NCBI GenBank assembly: GCA_963843465.1
Contig: CAWJKP010000003.1
Location: forward strand, 868,001-932,000
DNA length: 64,000 nt
Origin: CAWJKP01 sp963843465
GTDB lineage: Bacteria; Planctomycetota; Planctomycetia; Pirellulales; Thermoguttaceae
Reading direction: 5' to 3'
The translations under genes and the position numbers were made by a program. Numbering within the stretch: the first letter of the stretch is position 1; every line of letters begins with the position of its first letter. Shown here in pieces: positions 35,674 through 45,571 of this stretch. Below the pieces are notes generated by a model, which did not search any database, was not told where the DNA came from, and saw only the letters and a list, made by a program, of their open reading frames with translations.

Positions 35674-38035
35674 ATGAAACAAACCGTTTTGATACTGGTT
35701 GTTTTTCTTGCGGCTGGGGTCCCATCTTCGGCTGGGGCCGGTGATACGCGCGGCGTCCTCACGCAGATCAGACAGATTGCGAAGGACGAGGCTCAGTCCT
35801 ACGAGCGTCTTCTTGCACGCGCGTCGCCCCTAGCGAACGAGGCCTACAAGGACAGGAAATGGGGCGAGATCGAGGAGGCCCTGAAGTCGGCGGGAGTGAA
35901 GCCGGTCTTGGCGGCAGGCGGGGGGGCATACACCGACTACAGGTGCGTCGTGCTAACCAATGCCTGCGCGATCAAGGGTGGCTGCGCAATGGATCTGTAC
36001 CTCAGCTTCGGCGTGTCGGGCGGAAGGTCTCAGCCGACTTACTCGATACCTCCGGATTTCACGGTGTTTCAAGCGGCGGTGGGGCTCTCCGCCACCCCGC
36101 TGGCGCAACAAGAGCAAGTCAGAAAGGAGCAATGGTTCGGAAAAGGGACGATCATTCAGGAAGCGCTCTCGGCATGGCCGGTCCGCGATGCGCTGCCTGC
36201 CTTCCCCGTTCTGGCGGCCGTCGACATTTCTTTCGGGGAGATCAGCGACCCGGCGGCCGACAGCGGAGGCCAAGGCTACCGCGTGCAGCTCGTTCTCGTC
36301 AAGGGAAAGGACGACCGGCAAAGCAGCAGGCGACTTGAGTGCTCGGCTGCCGTATCGCAAAAGCGCGGGGAGACCCGTGGCCCGGTCGGGGGCTGGTTGA
36401 GTCGGGATGAGCCGCCGTCCGGAGCGGCCCGCAAACTGGCCGACGACCTCCGCCGTGTCGTCAAGGAGAAGGAACCGTCGTACCAACGGCTTCTGTGCAA
36501 AGCTACCCACCTTGTCCAAAAGGCAGCTCTTGGCAGGCAATGGTCGGCCGTTTCCCAGGAATTGAACGGCCAGGGCCTCAGGCCGCTCGACGAACACCCG
36601 TGGCAGTACGGGAGGCTGTACAAGTACCTTGTCACCGAGAATGCCTACACCACGGCGGGCGGGCAAAGCATGGATCTCTTTGTCAAGTTCGAGACGTGGT
36701 GGGAGACTTCGAAAAGCGTACCGACGCGAGAGATGGTGTGTGAGGCGTATCCCGGCTTGTGCGCCAAGGTGCAGACGACCTACGCGCAGGCCCTGAGCGA
36801 GGCGCGTTTCGGCAAGGATACGGCAATCCACAAGGCGCTACTCCACGAAGAAGCGAGGAAGGCGGCCGAGAAGTGCCCCTTCCTGAACGCCGTCGAGGTG
36901 CACTACGACGTGATCGCCGATCGGTGGCAACCGTTGCACTCCTGGGGCTTCTCTGTCAGGCCGGAGTTCATCAGGGGCAAAGGCGATGCGTCGGCGAGCA
37001 TGAGCTTGAATCTTACTGTCCCGAGCGGGCTTGACCCGCCCAAGTGCGGCGGCTCAACGGTGCTTGTGAAGGATTTCATCCCCAAAGACACGCTCGGCGA
37101 TCCGTTTTGTTGGGGATCTTCGGGATCCGGGAGCAGCGGGTCGGCCCGTGGAGGGCGGAAGACCACCTTCTTCCTGACGAGGAAGGGAGCCCCGCAGTGG
37201 AGGAAGACAGGCGATAAGGAAACAGAGCCTATCGTCGCATACGGCGTGGGAGACCTGAAATCGCTTCCACCCAAGACGCCTGCCATCACGGTCGAGAACC
37301 AGGAGGTCTATGACGGCGATCTTGCCGTGTTGGGCCGGTTCACGGATTTGCAGATCCTCAACATGGCCGCGTGTCAAGGCATCACCGACGGCGGACTCCA
37401 GCGTCTCGCGGGACTGAAGAAGCTGAGATCCCTGACCTTGTCGGGTGAGCGGCTGTCCGGCATAGGCTTCAGACACCTTCACGGCCTGCCGGCCCTGACA
37501 GACCTGAGGCTCCGTTCGTCGCGGCGATTGACCGATCAGGGCATCGCCGCCTTGGCGGAGATGAAGCAACTGACCGGGATTAGCCTGGCGTGGGCAGACG
37601 CGCTGAGCCGACGACCAGCTTGCTGATCTTGCCAAGCTGACCGCGCTGCGGGGGCTCTCTATTTGGGGCAGCCGCGGCATCACCGACCTCGGTCTGAAAC
37701 ATGTTTCGACGCTTCCCAACCTGGAGGAACTGACCTTCAGCCACGCACGCCGCATCACGCCGAGCGGGGTCGCCCATCTCGTCCGCTTGAAGAACCTCAA
37801 AGAGATCTCGATGGGCTACATGCCGTTGACGGACGACGCGATGCTGCCGTTGTCGGCGATCGAATCGCTGGAGTACGTCGAGATCCACGGGCTTGAGATC
37901 ACGGATCAAGGGATCCAGGCTTTGCGCAATTTGACTCGCCTCAAGCGGTTATACCTGGACGGTTGTGGGGCGGTCACCACGGAAGGTGTCAACAAACTGA
38001 AGGCCAGCCTAAAGGCGGATTACGTGCTTGAGTGA
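35674..38035 (+). CDS. Exported protein with a duplicated unknown domain and leucine-rich repeats (frameshifted)
   Basis: About 786 aa after one frame correction. ATG 35674 begins a signal peptide (residues 1-22). Two related domains of about 180 residues follow: ITK-like start IRQIAKDEAQSYERLLARA and VVKEKEPSYQRLLCKATHLV, each with a conserved NA...GG.(A/S)MDL(Y/F) core and an F-G-K/K-D-T segment. From about residue 525 there are some eight LRRs (LTDLRLRSSRRLTDQGIAAL). The frame shifts by +1 near 37606; joining restores LADLAKLTALRGLSIWG. The function is unknown; LRRs suggest protein binding outside the cytoplasm. Confidence 0.75.
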
Positions 38036-38082
38036 GACCCCGCTCCGCAGGTCATGTACCCCGTGCCTGACACCATCGCAGG

Positions 38083-38105
38083 GTGCCACTGGCTCTGCCA
38101 GTGCC
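38083..38105. repeat. Short palindrome CACTGGC-TCT-GCCAGTG
   Basis: Perfect 9-10 bp arms around a 3-bp loop in the LRR-SIMPL spacer. This type is short and may be a REP-like unit. The remainder of 38036-38269 shows nothing else. Confidence 0.75.
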
Positions 38106-38269
38106 TCCTAGGACTTGTCGGGAGATGGCTCCCTAGGGTAAACCGCGAATCTGTCGATTTGCGGTTGCCAATTTGTGCCCGCAACACGATCGTACGCCCC
38201 ATGAGCGACCACTCTCGCGCATTGCATTGTCCGACCAATACGACCACCACGAACTGAAGGAGATTCGCC

Positions 38270-39255
38270 ATGCCTCGTCCGCTTTGTGCCGCTGCCGTCC
38301 TGCTGGCGCTCACGTCCATCCCGTTGCCGCCGGCGATCGGCCAGATGTCAGGGTCGGCCCCGATGGCGTCGGTCGGGTTGCGCGGGGCGCCGAAAGTGCC
38401 GCCGCCGACGTGGCCGACTTGCCGCTCTTGGAACCGCCGATCGCCAAGGGCTACATCACCATCGAGGGCCGCGCGGAAGTCCGCGTGCGGCCAACCGACG
38501 TCCGTATGGTGCTGGCAGTGACCAGTGAGGGCGAGACCGCTCCGGCGTGCCAGCAAACCATCAACGCGGCGATTGATCGCCTGCGGGCCGCATGGTCCAA
38601 AATGGCAATCGGGCCGGAACGGGTCGTCGTGGACTTCATCGCCGTTCTGCCGCGCTATCAGTGGAGCCCGGAGAAACGCGGCAATTTGGACGCGGAAGTG
38701 GAAAAGAAGGTCGGCTACTGCATGCAGACCAACGTCCATCTGGCCGCGCACGGGGAAGCCGAGGCGAGTGCGGCGTTGGCCAAGGCACTGGAACAGGGGA
38801 TCACCGACATCATCGCCTTCGACTATTGGAGCAAGGACCTGGACGACGTGAAGGTGAAGGTCCGGGGGGAGGCGGTAAAGGCGGCACGCGGCAAGGCCGA
38901 CGCCCTGCTCGGCACGCTTTTCAGCGATCGGCCGCCGGTGATCAACGTGCAGGAGCAGACGACGGTTCGCTACCCCGAATCGCTTTACCACTCGTTCACC
39001 AACAGCTACGAAGAGGCGGTGTCCGGAGACATGCGGCGCAACGTGCCATACATCCACGCCTATCGTCCGCGCAACACGTACTACCGCGGGTTATACAGCG
39101 ACGGTGACGTACAGCCCCGCGAGCTGCCGATGAACCCGGAGATCTCCGTGATCTCGACCGTCCGCCTCTACTTCAAGTCGCCCGCGGCCAAGGACGAGAA
39201 GAAGGTCGATCAAGCTCGCAAGGGACGGCGAGGTTCGGGCGAGCCGATTCCCTGA
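38270..39255 (+). CDS. Exported SIMPL (DUF541) domain protein (frameshifted)
   Basis: About 328 aa. GAAGGAG before ATG 38270 is a strong ribosome site, and the first 26 residues form a signal peptide. Near 38408, in a run of CCG codons, the frame shifts by -1; afterwards the SIMPL domain is complete (KGYITIEGRAEVRVRPTDVR, then AACQQTI-like helix and the DDVKVKVRGEAVKAARGKA region). SIMPL proteins are periplasmic and of unclear function, some with oxidative-stress links. The C-terminus is a basic tail. Confidence 0.82.
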
Positions 39256-39260
39256 TTTCC

Positions 39261-41112
39261 CTACTTCACCTCCAGCCGATAGGGCATCAGCAGCAGCGAA
39301 GGCTCGCGGAACACGCGGCGGATCAGCTCCGCGGAGGCCAGCGTAGAGGCCAGCTCGGGCAGCGCCGCACGGACCCGGGTCATGGCCGAGTCCTGGTCGA
39401 GAAGCTGCTCGAAAAAGGTCTTGGGCTCGGGCAGGGTCTCCAGGTCCACCTTCTCGTCGGGCTTCAGGCCGGCCGCTTCCTTGGCCGCCCGGACGGCGTC
39501 TTCGAGCGTCCCCAGGCCGTCGATCAACCCCTTGTCCAAGGCCATCTTCCCCGTATAGACGCGGCCCTGGGCCAGCTCCTCGACCTTCGCCCGCGGCATC
39601 TTCCTCCCCTCGGCGACCTTGGCCACGAACTGCCCGTAGGTCTCCTCCATGACGTTCATCCAGGCCTTGCGCTCCTCCGGGGTGAAGGGGGCGGTCAGCG
39701 AGAGCATGCCGCTGTTCTTGCCGCGGCTGATGACCTCCGTGGACACGCCCACCTTGCCCAACAGCTTGCTGATCACCGGTTTGCCGCCGATCACGCCGAT
39801 CGAGCCGGTAATGGTCTGCGGCTCGGCAATGATCCGCCGGGCGGCCGCGGCGATGTAATAGCCGCCGCTGGCAGCCACATTGGCCATGCTGGCAATCACC
39901 GGCTTGTGCATACGGTTGACCTGCCGCCAGATCAGATCGCTGGCCACGGCCGAGCCGCCGGGGCTGTCGATCCGCAGCACGACGGCCGCCACCTTGGAGT
40001 CCTTGTCGGCCTTCTGCAGGGCCTCGACCAGCGAGGTCGAGCCGACGGTATCGTCGCCCATGAAGCTGTTGGCGCTCTTGCCCTGGACAATCACCCCGAC
40101 CGCGTAGACCACGGCGATCTTCCGCGCCGGCGGTCTTCTCCGACGTCTTGCCGCCGAAGGCCAGCTCCATCAATTTCATAAGTCCGCCGATGCCCGAGAA
40201 GTCGAGATCGTTCTTCTCCTTCTTGTAGTCGGTGATGAAATCGACCTTCTCGGCCTGGAGCTTCTTGCGGAACAGGTCGCGGATCTCGTCGGCATAGCCG
40301 ACCACGTCGACCAGGCGGGCCTTTTGGGCCGCTTGAGCCGTGAAGATGCCCTCGTCGATCAGCTTGCGGACCTGGGCCTCATCGAGCTTGCGGTCCTTGG
40401 CGATCGTGGCGACCAGGTTCTGGTAGAGGTCGTCGACGATCCCGGTCATTTCCTCCCGCGCGGCGGGGCTCGGCTCGGTGCGGATGAGGGGCTCGCCGGC
40501 GCTCTTATACTTGCCCATCTGCAAGATCTGAAACTCGATCCCCAGCTTGTCCAAGAGACCCTTGTAGAAGCTCATCTCCGCGCGGACGCCGGGGATCATC
40601 AGCGTACCGCCGGGGGCCATATAGATGCAGTCGCAGGCGCCGGCCAGGAGATAGGCGCGGCTGTCGGCGTCGATCAGCTCGGCGTAGACGGGCTTGCCCG
40701 CCTTGCGGACCCGGCCCACGGCCGCTCGCAGCTCGTCCACGGTTGACCGCTCCAACTCGGCCTCGGCGACGCGGAGGATCACGGCGTCGACGGCCTTGTC
40801 CTTGGCGGCCGCGTCCATGCGGTCGACGAACTTGCCCAGCGAGGGCTGGATCTCGGCGAACAGTCCGGCCGGCTGCGGGCCCTCGGGATAGCTGCCCTTG
40901 AGCGTGAACTCGACGACACTCGCCTTGGGGCGGGGCGCGGGCTTCTTGTCGTGGTCCGCCTTGTCGCCGGTCTTCTGCCCCTGGGCTTTTTGTTCGCCGG
41001 CCTTGTGATCGTTGTCCGCTGCCGCCGCGGATCGGCCGCCGAGAGGATACGCCAGCAGGCCCAGGGCGAGGATCATCGCCACCGACGCGGTAGTTAAGGA
41101 TCGTCGAGACAT
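39261..41112 (-). CDS. sppA: Signal peptide peptidase SppA, long 67K type (frameshifted)
   Basis: About 616 aa. GGAAGGAGG precedes ATG 41112. An N-terminal membrane/signal segment is followed by a Lys/Asp-rich linker and two S49 domains. The catalytic Lys is in GKYKSAGEP (first domain); the catalytic Ser is in NVAASGGYYIAAAA (second domain), preceded by LRIDSPGGSA. It degrades cleaved signal peptides in the membrane. One extra G near 40119 changes frame between KTSEKTAGA and KIAVVYAVGV, which together span the domain boundary. Confidence 0.9.
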
Positions 41113-41152
41113 CGCCGATTCCTCCTTCCAAGTAAAGATTGTGAATCGTTGC

Positions 41153-41310
41153 ATGGTGGACTTCAGTCCGCCATGCGTTGTAGGGTGGACTTCAGTCCGC
41201 CATGCGTTGTAGGGTGGACTTCAGTCCGCCATGCGTTATGGAGTGGACGTCAGTCCGCCATGCGTCGGGGTCAACCCCGCCCTGGTGGACTGAAGTCTAC
41301 CCTACCTGGC
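41153..41310. repeat. Direct tandem of a 29-bp unit with a terminal inverted copy (family I)
   Basis: GGTGGACTTCAGTCCGCCAT occurs four times at about 29-bp spacing (the last as GAGTGGACGTCAG), then an inverted unit GGTGGACTGAAGTCTACCCT closes the block. Each unit itself contains a short palindrome (GGACTTCAGTCC). It lies upstream of sppA. Confidence 0.9.
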
Positions 41311-41424
41311 AAGCCGCTACAAATATACCAGCAAATGGAGGCGGTTCCACGGGTCCATGATATAATGGAGGCCGCGCAAGACACCCGCCTCCAACGGCCC
41401 CGCCGGGGATTGGCCTGTCACACA

Positions 41425-41506
41425 GCCGGCGTGGCCGCCGGGGCTAACACGGCTGTACGCCGGGGCTAACACGGCTGTACGCGTTAGCCCCGGCGGCCAC
41501 GCCGGC
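41425..41506. repeat. Family D palindrome with internal duplication
   Basis: Arms 41425-41448 and 41483-41506 are a perfect 24-bp inverted repeat (GCCGGCGTGGCCGCCGGGGC). Between them CGGGGCTAACACGGCTGTAC occurs twice in tandem. It ends 14 bp before the kinase start. Confidence 0.9.
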
Positions 41507-41520
41507 CCGATAACCATCTT

Positions 41521-42774
41521 ATGACCAGTACCACGACCCCCGAGTTTGGCGACCTCGAAGCACGCAACGTCCTGGTCCGAATCGCCGCGGAACAGGGGCT
41601 GGCCATTGCCGGCGGGCGGATCCGCCGCACGTCGTCGCGATTCTGTCTGGGCGTGGAACACGGCGACTACAATGGCACCGAGTTGTTCGGCGTGGGCACC
41701 GACCGCTTCATCTGGATGGCCTACCGGCCCAACGGCACACGGCAGGTGCGGCTTGCCAGCCGCAACTTCCCCGACGAGGGCCTGGTGAGTTTCACCCTGG
41801 GCCAGGTGCCGCCGCCGCAGACCGACGGGGAGGTCCACAGTTGGGCCCGCTTTCCCTGGGGCGTGGACTACACCCTGCACAAAGCCGGCTACAAGCTGGC
41901 CGAAGGCTTCGACGCCGTGCTCTGGGGCAATATCCCCGGTGGGGGCATGTCCCGCTCGGCCTCGCTGACGATCAACCTGATCCTCGCCTTCTTCGATGTC
42001 AACCGGATCTTGGAGTACGACGGCCTGCGGGTCGTCGACCTGGCTCAGGCGGTCGAGAACCAGTATATCGGCTCGCCTTGCGGCAAGCTCGACCAGATCA
42101 TGATCTATTACGCCCGGCAAGGCATGGGCGCCTACTATCATCCGCAGAAGCGCTCGGTCACGCACATCCCGCTGGGCGCCGCTGCGGAGGATTTCCGCAT
42201 CGTGAGCCTGGACACGGGCACGGTGCGGCCGGGCCTGGAAAAGTCGACCTACAAGATCCGCCGCGGCGAGTGCGAGAGACTGGTCGGGCTGGCCGCCGCC
42301 GAGTTCGGCATCTCCTGCCTGGCCAACGTCCGCGACCCGGACCTCTACGCCCGCATCATGGACCGCTTTGACGGCCTCTACCCGGATCTCTGCGACCGCT
42401 TGAAGTACCTCTACGGCGCCCAACGGCGGTTCTACCGGATGCTCGAGGCCTGGACCACCGGCGACGTGGGCACGGTGGGCGCGTTGTTCCGGGAGGATGG
42501 CCTAGGGCTGCGGGACGATTACAAGATCTCCGGCCCCGAGCTGGAGACGATGTGCGACATCGTGCGGACCGTGCCCGGGGTCTACGGCGAGCGGATGCTC
42601 GGCGGCGGCGACAAGGGGGCTTGCGGCGCGCTGGTGGCGGCCGGCAGCGTGGAGGCCGTGCGACAGGCCGTCGAGATCGCCTACCCCCGCAGCCGCCCGG
42701 CCCAAGCGGGCCGCCATGCGGTCCACGTCTGCAAGCTTGTCGACGGCGTGACGGTGTTCGACGGCATTTTGTGA
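41521..42774 (+). CDS. Galactokinase-like GHMP kinase
   Basis: 417 aa. Motif 1 region CLGVEHGDYNGTELFGVG matches the galactokinase substrate loop, motif 2 GNIPGGGMSRSASLT is the ATP loop, and motif 3 ERMLGGGDKGACGALV is at the C-terminus. It phosphorylates a sugar at C1 using ATP; galactose is likely but other sugars are possible. No Shine-Dalgarno is visible before ATG 41521, and a family D palindrome occupies that position. Confidence 0.85.
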   Translation: MTSTTTPEFGDLEARNVLVRIAAEQGLAIAGGRIRRTSSRFCLGVEHGDYNGTELFGVGTDRFIWMAYRPNGTRQVRLASRNFPDEGLVSFTLGQVPPPQTDGEVHSWARFPWGVDYTLHKAGYKLAEGFDAVLWGNIPGGGMSRSASLTINLILAFFDVNRILEYDGLRVVDLAQAVENQYIGSPCGKLDQIMIYYARQGMGAYYHPQKRSVTHIPLGAAAEDFRIVSLDTGTVRPGLEKSTYKIRRGECERLVGLAAAEFGISCLANVRDPDLYARIMDRFDGLYPDLCDRLKYLYGAQRRFYRMLEAWTTGDVGTVGALFREDGLGLRDDYKISGPELETMCDIVRTVPGVYGERMLGGGDKGACGALVAAGSVEAVRQAVEIAYPRSRPAQAGRHAVHVCKLVDGVTVFDGIL

Positions 42775-42785
42775 GTCGCGCAATT

Positions 42786-42845
42786 CCTTGTGGTGCAGGC
42801 GTCCCGCCTGCCGAGAAATGCAGGCGGGACGCCTGCACCACAAGG
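42786..42845. repeat. Family L palindrome
   Basis: Arms 42786-42811 and 42820-42845 are a perfect 26-bp inverted repeat (GGTGCAGGCGTCCCGCCTGC core), 11 bp after the kinase stop. It could act as a transcription attenuator or mRNA 3' protector. Confidence 0.9.
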
Positions 42846-42902
42846 AGTGATCGTCCAACTATTCCATGACGGCCCTAACTCACCAACCAACCGGAGGCGA
42901 CC

Positions 42903-43055
42903 ATGGCGGGACATAGCAAGTCCAGGGCTGACAAACACAGGAAAAGGAAGTTCACCCGGCGCAATGCCGAGTCGACCGCCGCACACCGCGTGAAGATCGC
43001 CTCCAACGCGCCGTCCGCTGCTTCGGCCTCGCCCTCCGGGAGAGCAGCGGAGTGA
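42903..43055 (+). CDS. Very small basic protein with a YebC-like N-terminus
   Basis: 50 aa. GGAGG 7 nt before ATG 42903 is among the best ribosome sites in the window. The first 17 residues (MAGHSKSRADKHRKRKF) resemble the start of YebC/TACO1 proteins (MAGHSKW..IKHRK), but the rest (TRRNAESTAAHRVKIASNA ...) does not. It may be a YebC-derived fragment or an unrelated basic peptide. Confidence 0.5.
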   Translation: MAGHSKSRADKHRKRKFTRRNAESTAAHRVKIASNAPSAASASPSGRAAE

Positions 43056-43100
43056 GAGGCCGCAGGTAAAGGTCGGCCGGGCGAGGGAGCGGGGCGACGT

Positions 43101-43190
43101 CTTTGGAGTGCGGCGACTTGTCGCCGCTTTCTAGCCGGCGTGCGGCGCCTGTGCGAGCGGAAAGCGGCGACAAGTCGCCGCACTCCAAAG
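43101..43190. repeat. Family K palindrome
   Basis: Arms 43101-43131 and 43160-43190 are a perfect 31-bp inverted repeat (GGAGTGCGGCGACTTGTCGC core). It is the longest perfect pair of arms seen in this window. Confidence 0.92.
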
Positions 43191-43300
43191 GGCCGGCCTT
43201 TCGCAACCCGGAGTACGATCAATTTCTGGCAACCCCTGAAAGCCAGGGGGAAGACGGGGAATCGCGGGTGACTTCCCCTCACCCCAACCCTCTCCCGGAA

Positions 43301-43474
43301 CAACATTATGCATCAGCTAGCACTGCTAGCAGAATTCGACCGTCAAATAAGGACTTACGTCAACAAGGCGTGAAGTTTCGCGCCAGGTCGGCGACCAATC
43401 GTGGTAGTCTGGGTCGATTGCTCCCGATGTGGCAAGACGATTTGGCTGTCAATGCTAGCTGATGCATAATGTTG
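43301..43474. mobile_element. 174-bp MITE with 22-bp terminal inverted repeats
   Basis: Terminal repeats 43301-43322 and 43453-43474 are perfect complements (CAACATTATGCATCAGC...). Both ends are flanked by CGGAA (43296-43300 and 43475-43479), a 5-bp target duplication. Removing the element and one CGGAA restores the CCCTCTCCCGGAAGGAGAGG palindrome, the same type as at 23.1 kb. It encodes nothing, so it must have moved with a transposase in trans. Confidence 0.9.
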
Positions 43475-44591
43475 CGGAAGGAGAGGGGGATCTGCGCACG
43501 CGGCCGGAAACGTAGAGGTCGCTGCCCAAGGGCTGCCATTGCGGGGCGTCGATCTCCAGGGCCCGCGACATCTCGTCGATTCCCTCGCCGGCGATGGGCA
43601 CCCCAGCGGCGGCGCCGCCCACGAGCTTGGGAGCGATGAAGACGTGGACCTCGTCGAGCTGGCCCAGGTCCAGCAGGCTGCCCGTCAGTCGCCCGCCGCC
43701 TTCGACCAGGACATTGGTCATCCGCCGCCGGCCCAGTTCGTCGAGCAGTTCCAGCAGCCGCCCGCCGTGGCTCTCCGCCCGGCAAAGGAAGACCTCGCAA
43801 CCGGCGTCGGCAAGCTGCGGGCGACGCTCCTCGGACGCCTCCGGACCGACGGCCACCATCAAGGGCACCTCGCGGGCCGTGCGGACCAACTGGCTCTCCA
43901 GCGCAAGCGAGCCATGCGTGTCGGCCACCACCCGCAGCGCCGTCCGCGGGCCGGCAGGCCGGGCGGTCAACAGCGGATCATCGAGCCGGGCCGTCTGGCG
44001 GCCCACGAGGATCGCGTCCACCCGCCCGCGCAGCGCGTGGACGATTTCCCGCGACCGGGCATTGGAGATCCAGCGGCTGGAACCGTTGCCGGTGGCGGTC
44101 CGGCCATCGAGCGTCATGGCCCACTTGGCCAAGACCCAGGGCCGGCCGGTCCGCAGCAGCTTGAGGTAGGGTGCGTTGAGCCGTTGGGCCTCCTCCTCCA
44201 GCAATCCCAGGGTGACCTCGATTCCCGCCGCCCGCAACTCCTTCAGTCCGCCGCCGTCGACCGAGGGAAATGGATCGGGCTGGGCCACCACCACCCGCCC
44301 GAGACCGGCGGCGATCACTGCCCGAGTGCAAGGCGGCGTCTTGCCTTGATGGCAGCAGGGTTCGAGAGTGACGTACATCGTGGCCCCGGCCGCCCGAGAA
44401 CCGGCGATCTTCAGGGCCTCGATCTCGGCGTGCGGCCCGCCGAACCTCCGGTGCCATCCTTCGCCGATGATCTCCGCCCCGGCCACGATCACGCAGCCGA
44501 CCATCGGGTTGGGCTCGACCAGCCCCTGCCCCAGGACCGCCAGCTCCAAGGCCCGCCGCATGTGCCAGGAGTCGAGTTCAGCGGGTTCCAT
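43455..44591 (-). CDS. ribD: Bifunctional riboflavin biosynthesis protein RibD
   Basis: 378 aa. The N-terminal deaminase has zinc ligands HAE (54-56) and PCCHQGKTPPC (78-88). The C-terminal reductase region begins at about residue 150 (WVLAKWAMTLDGRTATGNG) and includes NVLVEGGGRLTGSLL. It performs steps 2 and 3 of riboflavin synthesis from GTP. The last residues (SPSPSATLCIS) and the stop codon are read from a palindrome and the terminal repeat of the MITE, so the C-terminus has been remodelled by insertion beyond the conserved domain. Confidence 0.93.
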   Translation of the reverse strand: MEPAELDSWHMRRALELAVLGQGLVEPNPMVGCVIVAGAEIIGEGWHRRFGGPHAEIEALKIAGSRAAGATMYVTLEPCCHQGKTPPCTRAVIAAGLGRVVVAQPDPFPSVDGGGLKELRAAGIEVTLGLLEEEAQRLNAPYLKLLRTGRPWVLAKWAMTLDGRTATGNGSSRWISNARSREIVHALRGRVDAILVGRQTARLDDPLLTARPAGPRTALRVVADTHGSLALESQLVRTAREVPLMVAVGPEASEERRPQLADAGCEVFLCRAESHGGRLLELLDELGRRRMTNVLVEGGGRLTGSLLDLGQLDEVHVFIAPKLVGGAAAGVPIAGEGIDEMSRALEIDAPQWQPLGSDLYVSGRVRRSPSPSATLCIS

Positions 44592-44679
44592 GGATCGCGC
44601 CGTGCCGCGGGTGGGAGGAGAAGACAGCCGCGTCCACTTATTCTATTACTTTCCAGGACCGATAGGAAAAGCCAATCAC

Positions 44680-44975
44680 GAAAACCAGAAAAAACGAAAA
44701 CCCGAAGGAAGAAACAGGAGGAGGGGAGAAAGACATCCCTAGACAAGGACATGCTTTGCGACAAGCGCGCTGGAGTTGAAGCCCATCAGCCCGTATTATT
44801 CACGCCCCGCGATGTCACCGGCGCAGAGCGCAATCGAAGCCCGAAGCGTAAGCGAGGGTAAGTCTCTTAGCCGTCCTCGCTTACGCTTCGCGCTTACGAT
44901 GCGGCCGTGAATAATCCGGGATCAAAGGTCCCTTTCCCCTTTCTGGTTTTCGTCTTTTCGGGGTTTCGTGATTCT
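44680..44975. repeat. Family A palindrome with outer arms
   Basis: Core arms CCCGAAGCGTAAGCGAGGG and CCTCGCTTACGCTTCGCG lie at about 44840-44892. Around them, CCCGTATTATTCACG at 44790-44804 and CCGTGAATAATCCGGG at 44905-44920 form a second pair. Outside these, A-rich GAAAACCAGAAAAAACGAAA and the complementary CTGGTTTTCGTCTTTTCGGG form a third. The first part of the 980-bp ribD-sigma spacer is thus entirely repeat-like. Confidence 0.8.
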
Positions 44976-45149
44976 CTGCTCTTTGCTTGGCCGGTTGCCC
45001 CCGACCGTCTGCTTTCGGCCGCGGCATGTCATCCCATATTGCGCAAACTACCCATAGTTTCAGGTTAGCGTTCGTTCGGATTTCCCCGAAAGGGATTTTC
45101 CAGGAAAAGTTAGAATGGACCCTAGACCACGGCTAGAGATCGATTAGAA

Positions 45150-45540
45150 TTAGATTGGCCGGTCCCTCGCGTAGCTTGCCTCGCTTAATGAGGCCGACGG
45201 TTGAGAAAGCCAAGGCTTCCCGTCTCCCACTTGCTGCGAGGGACGTCCGAGTTCGGCGACTGCGAGTCGGTGTACGTCCGTTGCACTTTCCGTGGGGACC
45301 CTGGTAGCGAACCGTCCACCTGCGGCAGGTCAACAGCGCCGAGGCCCTACGCTTTGCTTTGATCCGCGGATAGATCCCACCGGCTGACAGTCTCTCGTGA
45401 ATAGCCAAGCTGGGACGGTTAATCAAGCCGGACAGCGGGCGTTTTCTTTCTCCTAGTTGGAATCCTCTACCAAATGACTTACGCCGCCGCCGCCTTGGGG
45501 AAGCCGGTGGTAGAATTGCGAGTCTCAGCGCAGCCAGGTT
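45150..45540 (+). other. Candidate structured leader of the sigma-factor gene
   Basis: Several mutually compatible stems can be drawn: GTCCCTCGC...GCGAGGGAC enclosing the hairpins CCTC-GCTTAAT-GAGG and AAGCC-AA-GGCTT (the latter within GACGG...CCGTC), then CGACT-GCG-AGTCG within GGACGT...ACGTCC, then ACCTG-CGG-CAGGT. The region is not part of any repeat family seen elsewhere and lacks a coding pattern. I do not recognise tmRNA, RNase P, SRP or 6S signatures. It could be a regulatory leader or a separate small RNA. Confidence 0.4.
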
Positions 45541-45571
45541 TGTGCCATCAATTATCTTAGGAGTGTTGCAC

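Noticed and set aside
32925..35762. 945-codon minus-strand frame over the metalloprotease
   Set aside because: Shadow produced by codon bias; no domain pattern, and the zinc motif is on the plus strand.
38054..38257. 67-codon plus-strand frame in the LRR-SIMPL spacer
   Set aside because: It reads through a palindrome, lacks a ribosome site and has no protein-like pattern.
41153..41310. CRISPR-like array of 29-bp units
   Set aside because: Units are contiguous, with no variable spacers, and each is itself palindromic; it is a tandem of family I.
44653..44764. Possible small gene downstream of ribD
   Set aside because: The sequence is part of a degenerate inverted A-rich/T-rich repeat pair; no ribosome site with a coherent frame.
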